The position numbers and the translations under genes are program-made. Source: JANRIZ01 sp033764445 (GTDB taxonomy: Bacteria > Verrucomicrobiota > Verrucomicrobiia > JAWXBN01). From it: a DNA stretch of 19,093 bases. Positions 15,477-19,093 of the stretch are shown piece after piece. Where the stretch lies: NCBI GenBank assembly GCA_033764445.1, contig JANRIZ010000043.1, positions 1 to 19,093 on the forward strand. Direction: 5' to 3'. Numbering within the stretch: position 1 is the stretch's first letter; every line of letters starts with the position of its first letter. The notes below the pieces were generated by a model. That model did no database searches and had not been told where the DNA came from. It worked only from the letters and a program-made list of their open reading frames with translations.

Positions 15477-17300
15477 ATGGACCCGAAACACCTCCGATTC
15501 GATTGGACCCGGAGACCCGGATTAAAATGGGGTCTGCTCTATGTCCTGTTGACCGTGCTTTTGCTGGCCGTTTATTGGCCCTCCCTGCGGGGCGGATTCA
15601 TCTGGGACGACCATGACAATATCACCGGGAACGCCTCCATCCGGTCTTTTGACGGACTGGGCAAAATCTGGGGTCAGCCCGGGGCCACGATGAACTATTA
15701 TCCGCTGTTTTACACGTCCTTCTGGCTGGACCACCAGATGTGGCAGGGTCGGCCCCTGCCCTACCGACTTCAGAACCTGCTCCTGCAGGCCGCCTGTGCC
15801 CTGCTGCTGATGATCCTCCTGGAGCAGCTGCGGGTGCCGGGAGCCCTCTGGGCCGGACTGCTCTTTGCCGTACATCCGATCTGTGTGGAATCCGTCGCCT
15901 GGATCACGGAGCGCAAAAACCTGCTTTCCCTCCTGTTTTATCTGGCTTCCGCCTTGAGCTATGTCCGGTTCGCCGGTCTGGGAAATGAGCCTTCGGACGC
16001 GCGGATGCAACGCAAGGGAGCCTACCTGGCCGCACTGGGATTTTTTGTCCTGGCCCTCCTGAGCAAGACCATGGTCGTGACCCTGCCCGCCGCCCTGATG
16101 GTCCTCCTGTGGTGGAAAAGGAGACTCGGGGACCGGCTCCTGTGGCTTTCACTGGTGCCCTTTTTCTGCCTCAGCGCCCTGGCCGCCGAAGTGACCATCT
16201 GGATGGAATCCCATCAACTCGGGGCCCGGGGGGAGGATTACGAATTTGGCTGGATCGGCCACCTGATCATCGCCGGGAAAGTGGTGTGGTTCTACCTTTT
16301 CAAAACCCTGTGGCCCGGGGAACAGATGTTCATGTACCCCCGGTGGCAGATCGTTGAGGACCCCTGGAACCTGGTCTGGCCGCTGAGTTTCGGGCTGCTC
16401 CTGCTGGGCTGCCTTCTGGCATGCAAAAAAATCGGACGGGGCGTGTTTGTCGCGCTGGCCCTCTATGCCGGAACCCTCTTTCCGGTGATGTGGTTTTTTG
16501 GGGGGTACATGATCCGTTTTTCCTTTGTGGGGGATCATCTCTGTTACCAGGCCCTGCCGGCCCTGTTTGCCCTGGCCGGCGCAGCCCTGGCGCAACTGCC
16601 CGGACCGGGGCTGGCACGGACGGTTCCCCTGCTGCTGGTGGGGATTTTCTCCTGGCTCTCCTTCCATGTCGCCGGGGAATTTCTCTCCGATGAATCCGTC
16701 TGGAGGGACACGCTTGAAAAAAACGACGCCTCGTGGATCGCCCACCACAATCTTGCCGGGATCCTGCGCGCCCGGGGTGAAATCTCACAGGCCCGGTTTC
16801 ATTACCGGACCGCCGTCATTTACAATCCCAAACTGGCCGAAGCCTACGGGAACCTCGGGTCCATGGCTGCGGAAGAGGGGCACCTGGGCAGGGCCAAGTC
16901 CCAATACCTCCTGGGACTGCGGTCGAACTGGCCCAATGGAAAAATCCAGTACAACCTCGGAAACCTCTATCTGCAGGAGGGAAAACCGCAAATGGCCCTC
17001 ATCCACTTCCGCAACGCCGTCGAAATCGATCCCTCCTTTGCGGCGGGCCATGCCGGTCTGGCCTATGCGCTGACACAGGCTGGCGACAGGGCCTCCGCCA
17101 TTGGACCTTATTTGAGGGCCATCCAACTGTCCCCCAAAACCCCCGCATACTACCGGAATTTGGCGGTTGTTTTCTGGGAAACCCGACAGCATCCCCAGAC
17201 CCGGGCCGTCCTTGAGGAGGGGCTCCGACAGATTCCCGGCGAGCCGACACTCCGGGATATGCTCGGACGTCTGCCCGCTGCCACGCATCAACCCCGATAA
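15477..17300 (+). CDS. TMTC-like polytopic membrane glycosyltransferase-type protein with C-terminal TPRs
   Basis: A 607-residue protein. After a first transmembrane helix (about 18-34) comes the loop motif FIWDDHDNITGN with Asp44-Asp45, which matches the catalytic acidic pair in the first outer loop of PMT/TMTC-type glycosyltransferases that use lipid-linked sugars. Further helices run to about residue 400. From about 420 to 600 at least four or five TPRs follow (for example AEAYGNLGSMAAEEGHLGRAK and GKIQYNLGNLYLQEGKPQMAL). Such proteins are common but uncharacterised in Verrucomicrobiota-like and delta-proteobacterial genomes. The ATG at 15477 gives MDPKHLRFDW; an earlier in-frame start would overlap prmC. 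It sits against the flow of the prfA-prmC-murA cluster and ends 7 bp from prfA. Donor and acceptor are unknown. Confidence 0.8.
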   Translation: MDPKHLRFDWTRRPGLKWGLLYVLLTVLLLAVYWPSLRGGFIWDDHDNITGNASIRSFDGLGKIWGQPGATMNYYPLFYTSFWLDHQMWQGRPLPYRLQNLLLQAACALLLMILLEQLRVPGALWAGLLFAVHPICVESVAWITERKNLLSLLFYLASALSYVRFAGLGNEPSDARMQRKGAYLAALGFFVLALLSKTMVVTLPAALMVLLWWKRRLGDRLLWLSLVPFFCLSALAAEVTIWMESHQLGARGEDYEFGWIGHLIIAGKVVWFYLFKTLWPGEQMFMYPRWQIVEDPWNLVWPLSFGLLLLGCLLACKKIGRGVFVALALYAGTLFPVMWFFGGYMIRFSFVGDHLCYQALPALFALAGAALAQLPGPGLARTVPLLLVGIFSWLSFHVAGEFLSDESVWRDTLEKNDASWIAHHNLAGILRARGEISQARFHYRTAVIYNPKLAEAYGNLGSMAAEEGHLGRAKSQYLLGLRSNWPNGKIQYNLGNLYLQEGKPQMALIHFRNAVEIDPSFAAGHAGLAYALTQAGDRASAIGPYLRAIQLSPKTPAYYRNLAVVFWETRQHPQTRAVLEEGLRQIPGEPTLRDMLGRLPAATHQPR

Positions 17301-17307
17301 GACAGGG

Positions 17308-18396
17308 TCAGCGGACCGGGGCGGCGTCGAGTTCGGCCAGCCGGTCCTCCAGGTTTCGCTGCACCAGTGTGGAGACCATTTCCGAGATGTCCCCGTCAAT
17401 GAAGGCGCTGAGATTGTATATGGTCAGGTTGATCCGGTGGTCGGTCACGCGGTTCTGGGGAAAATTGTAGGTGCGGATTTTTTCGTTGCGATCCCCGCTG
17501 CCCACCTGGCTTTTGCGCTGGGCGGCGTACTTGGCGTTTTCCTCGCTGATTTTCTGCTCCAACAGGCGGGAGCGCAGGACACCGAATGCCTTCTCACGGT
17601 TCTTGATCTGGGAGCGTCCGTCCTGGCACCGGACAATCAGCCCCGTGGGTTTGTGGAGGATCTGGACGGCGGAATCCGTCGTATTGACCCCCTGACCCCC
17701 GGGTCCGCCGGAGCGGCAGACCGAGACCTCGAGGTCGTTGGGATTGATGACCAGGTCCACCTCCTCGGCCTCCGGCAACACCGCCACGGTGGCTGTCGAG
17801 GTATGGATGCGCCCCTGGGCCTCGGTGGCCGGAACGCGTTGAACCCGGTGGACCCCGCTTTCAAAGCGCAGTTTGCGGAAGATGTTTTCGCCGTTGATCC
17901 CGAAAATGATCTCCTTGTAGCCGCCCAGATCGGAGGGACTGGAATCCATGGCCTCGATTTTCCAGCCCTGGGACTCCGCATAACGCGTGTACATGCGGTA
18001 CAGGTCGGCGGCAAAAAGTGCCGCCTCCGTCCCCCCGGTCCCGGCACGGATTTCAACGATCGCATTGCGGTCATCGGTCGGGTCCGGCGGCAGGATGGCG
18101 CATTGAAGCTCAAACTGGAGTTGCTGAAGACGGTTTTTGAGAGGTTCAATTTCCGCGCGGGCCATGTCGGCCAGTTCCGGGTCCTCGTTGGCCGTCACGA
18201 GCAATTCATTGTCCGACAGCTCCGTCCGACAGCGGGCCAGTTCGATTTCCGCCTCCATGACCCTTTTGAGACGGGCGTGTTCCTTGCTCAATTCCCGCAT
18301 GAGTTTGGAATTGGCGCAGACCTCCGGGAGGCCCAGATCGTGTTCGACCTGGGCAAAACGATCCTTGAGTCTGCGAATTTGGGCGGTCAGATCCAT
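17308..18396 (-). CDS. prfA: Peptide chain release factor 1
   Basis: A 362-residue class I release factor that reads UAA and UAG and triggers peptide release. The codon-reading tripeptide is PAT (RVPATEAQGRIHT, about 189-191), which marks RF1 rather than RF2 (SPF). The peptidyl-transferase GGQ lies at 233-235 in SGGPGGQGVNTTDSAV, and its Gln is the substrate of PrmC. The N-terminal coiled-coil domain covers about 1-100. The ATG at 18396 begins MDLTAQIRRLKD; a longer frame would read through the rpmE terminator. No Shine-Dalgarno sequence precedes it. It is convergent with the TMTC-like gene, with a 7-bp gap. Confidence 0.97.
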   Translation of the reverse strand: MDLTAQIRRLKDRFAQVEHDLGLPEVCANSKLMRELSKEHARLKRVMEAEIELARCRTELSDNELLVTANEDPELADMARAEIEPLKNRLQQLQFELQCAILPPDPTDDRNAIVEIRAGTGGTEAALFAADLYRMYTRYAESQGWKIEAMDSSPSDLGGYKEIIFGINGENIFRKLRFESGVHRVQRVPATEAQGRIHTSTATVAVLPEAEEVDLVINPNDLEVSVCRSGGPGGQGVNTTDSAVQILHKPTGLIVRCQDGRSQIKNREKAFGVLRSRLLEQKISEENAKYAAQRKSQVGSGDRNEKIRTYNFPQNRVTDHRINLTIYNLSAFIDGDISEMVSTLVQRNLEDRLAELDAAPVR

Positions 18397-18420
18397 GGGG
18401 CCGGGAGGTGGGGGGTGGCA

Positions 18421-18468
18421 CAAAACAAAAATGGTGTTTTCAGGCCGGTGACAGCCCGAAAACACCAT
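18421..18468 (-). terminator. Rho-independent terminator of rpmE
   Basis: ATGGTGTTTTC (18431-18441) pairs perfectly with GAAAACACCAT (18458-18468) in an 11-bp stem. The stem continues with GGC/GCC after one mismatch and closes on an 8-nt loop. On the minus strand the stem is followed by TTTTTGTTTTG (18430 down to 18420), a good T-tract. It lies 15 bp after the rpmE stop and ends about 25 bp before the prfA start, so it should largely separate the two transcripts. Confidence 0.85.
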
Positions 18469-18483
18469 CCGAATGGTCTGAAG

Positions 18484-18711
18484 CTAGGACTTTGACTCTT
18501 TTTTGGGAGTCCGCACCGCGCCGTAACGACGGGCAAACTTCTCAATGCGGCCGGCCGTATCGACAAATTTTTGTGTTCCGGTAAAGAACGGATGACACGC
18601 CGCACAGATGCCCAGACGCAGATTGCTCTTGGTGGAACGTGTTTTATAGGTGACGCCACAGGCACAGGAGACCGTGGTTTCTTGGTAGTTGGGATGGACT
18701 TCGGCTTTCAT
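18484..18711 (-). CDS. rpmE: 50S ribosomal protein L31 (zinc-binding form)
   Basis: A 75-residue protein of the large ribosomal subunit. The zinc-ribbon cysteines are all present: Cys16 and Cys18 in SCACG, Cys36 and Cys39 in ICAACHPFFTG, so this is the C+ form that can hold Zn2+. The typical HPNY start and the HPFFTGTQKF block match E. coli L31 closely. The C terminus has a few extra basic and Ser residues (PKKESKS). The ATG at 18711 has a good AAAGGA ribosome binding site six bases upstream, one of the few in this window. It is followed by a strong terminator and then prfA. Confidence 0.97.
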   Translation of the reverse strand: MKAEVHPNYQETTVSCACGVTYKTRSTKSNLRLGICAACHPFFTGTQKFVDTAGRIEKFARRYGAVRTPKKESKS

Positions 18712-18736
18712 AATTTCCTTTCAAAAAGAATCATGA

Positions 18737-18764
18737 AAAGTATGGGGAAAAATAAAAAAGGCAA
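18737..18764 (-). promoter_or_regulatory. Candidate promoter for rpmE
   Basis: On the minus strand TTGCCT (plus 18759-18764) and TACTTT (plus 18737-18742) lie 16 bp apart in an AT-rich stretch, giving a leader of about 19 nt that includes the AAAGGA ribosome binding site. Just upstream is the palindrome CCTAA-T-TTAGG (18768-18778), a possible operator or part of an insertion target. The putative insertion-sequence end begins 2 bp beyond it. Confidence 0.45.
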
Positions 18765-18789
18765 GCACCTAATTTAGGATTGTGGTGTT

Positions 18790-18828
18790 GCAAACAAACC
18801 CGGAATAATTGGGGCAAGCAAACCCGGA
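18790..18828 (+). repeat. Two 15-bp direct repeats, possible transposase-binding sites
   Basis: The two copies (18790-18804 and 18814-18828) differ only at the fifth base and repeat every 24 bp, a little over two helical turns. They lie between the putative element tip and the stop codon of the transposase-like frame. Confidence 0.6.
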
Positions 18829-18830
18829 CA

Positions 18831-19093
18831 CTAAAGTTGATTTGAGCAATGGAGAAGGGGGATTGGTGATTTTTGGTGCGCCGGAGGGTCTTTGAGGATG
18901 GTGATGTCGCCATTGGGGTGTGCACAATGGATGAGTTTATGACCGTGAGGGCACTCGACCCGTAAGCGTTGAGTCCCCACGGGGACTCTTCCATCGGAGC
19001 CGACGCGGACCGTGGAGCGAATACTCCAGACGTAGGGCCACCAGGGACAGCGAGGCAGAGGTCTGCAAAGGGAACGCTTTTCCTTGAGGGCCA
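18831..19093 (-). CDS. Transposase/integrase-like C-terminal fragment, 5' part outside window
   Basis: On the minus strand a frame open from the right edge ends at TAG (18833-18831), giving 86 residues. It uses mostly G or C in third codon positions, unlike the other open frame here. The sequence includes RCPWWPYVWSIRSTVRVG, GRVPVGTQRLRVECPHGH and HPNGDITILKDPP. This is the kind of small beta-rich tail (DGRVxVxxQRxRV, then HPxGxxxxL) seen after the catalytic core of retroviral-integrase-type transposases such as IS481, IS21 or Mu-like proteins. The catalytic DDE residues would lie outside the window. The position 50 bp from a TG-type end with paired repeats supports the call. The family is not fixed. 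Confidence 0.4.
   Translation of the reverse strand, partial: ALKEKRSLCRPLPRCPWWPYVWSIRSTVRVGSDGRVPVGTQRLRVECPHGHKLIHCAHPNGDITILKDPPAHQKSPIPLLHCSNQL

Larger units (their letters stand above)
18781..19093. mobile_element. Probable end of an insertion sequence, cut by window edge
   Basis: The sequence starting TGTGGTGTTG at 18781 has the TG-type end common to elements with DDE integrase-like transposases. Just inside it a 15-bp site is repeated with one mismatch, GCAAACAAACCCGGA (18790-18804) and GCAAGCAAACCCGGA (18814-18828), 24 bp apart, like subterminal transposase-binding sites. A transposase-like reading frame ends 3 bp inside the second site. The other end and any target duplication lie outside the window. 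The exact boundary at 18781 is a judgement. Confidence 0.4.

Noticed and set aside
17167..18495. 442-residue open frame on the plus strand
   Set aside because: It is antisense to the well-supported prfA gene and partly overlaps the end of the TMTC-like gene and the rpmE terminator.
18731..18994. 87-residue open frame on the minus strand starting MEESPWGL
   Set aside because: It lies in a different frame from the transposase-like tail, lacks the third-position G/C bias and would run through the rpmE promoter region.
1..19093. CRISPR array, defence system, toxin-antitoxin pair or secondary-metabolite cluster
   Set aside because: No regularly spaced repeats and no proteins of these kinds were seen on either strand.

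Overview
The window is GC-rich bacterial chromosome (roughly 60 % GC by eye), densely packed, with mostly housekeeping genes. Several features fit a Verrucomicrobiota-like organism: a SMUG1-type uracil-DNA glycosylase, an ankyrin-repeat lipoprotein, a TMTC-like membrane protein with TPRs, many start codons without a Shine-Dalgarno sequence, and an rpmE-prfA-prmC-murA cluster. This assignment is an inference from gene content and has not been tested by any search.

Layout, left to right. (1) 1-1718, minus: 5' part of a GH36 alpha-galactosidase that runs off the left edge. (2) 1858-4044, plus: a TerC-family membrane protein and an SbtA-type bicarbonate permease in tandem, convergent with a PF07399-type Na+/H+ antiporter (4182-5675, minus). 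(3) 5730-7496, minus: a lipoprotein with about 13 ankyrin repeats. (4) 7624-7698, plus: tRNA-Cys(GCA), followed after 10 bp by SMUG1. (5) 8398-9668, minus: truA and trmL, joined by a 4-bp start/stop overlap. (6) 9727-13097, plus: a membrane-anchored TPR protein, a type I-beta DAHP synthase, a 318-bp stretch holding what looks like a decayed Hpt domain, and a full-length ChrA transporter. (7) 13222-18711, minus: murA, prmC, prfA and rpmE, interrupted between prmC and prfA by an oppositely oriented TMTC-like gene (15477-17300, plus). (8) 18781 to the right edge: what appears to be one end of an insertion sequence, with subterminal repeats and the 3' end of a transposase-like gene.

How the genes work together. 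Region 2 handles ions: Na+-coupled bicarbonate uptake, Na+/H+ exchange and a TerC/Alx-type metal-linked protein. Regions 4, 5 and 7 hold tRNA, tRNA modification, ribosome, peptide release and cell-wall functions. The DAHP synthase opens the shikimate pathway. Several promoter-like boxes sit so close to start codons that leaderless or nearly leaderless mRNAs are plausible.

I do not see a clear new multi-gene system. The best leads are the loss of an expected metal-ligand His in the DAHP synthase (Gln275), the Hpt-like relic, the gene inserted into the release-factor cluster, the ankyrin lipoprotein with an unassigned C-terminal domain, and the insertion-sequence end next to the rpmE promoter.
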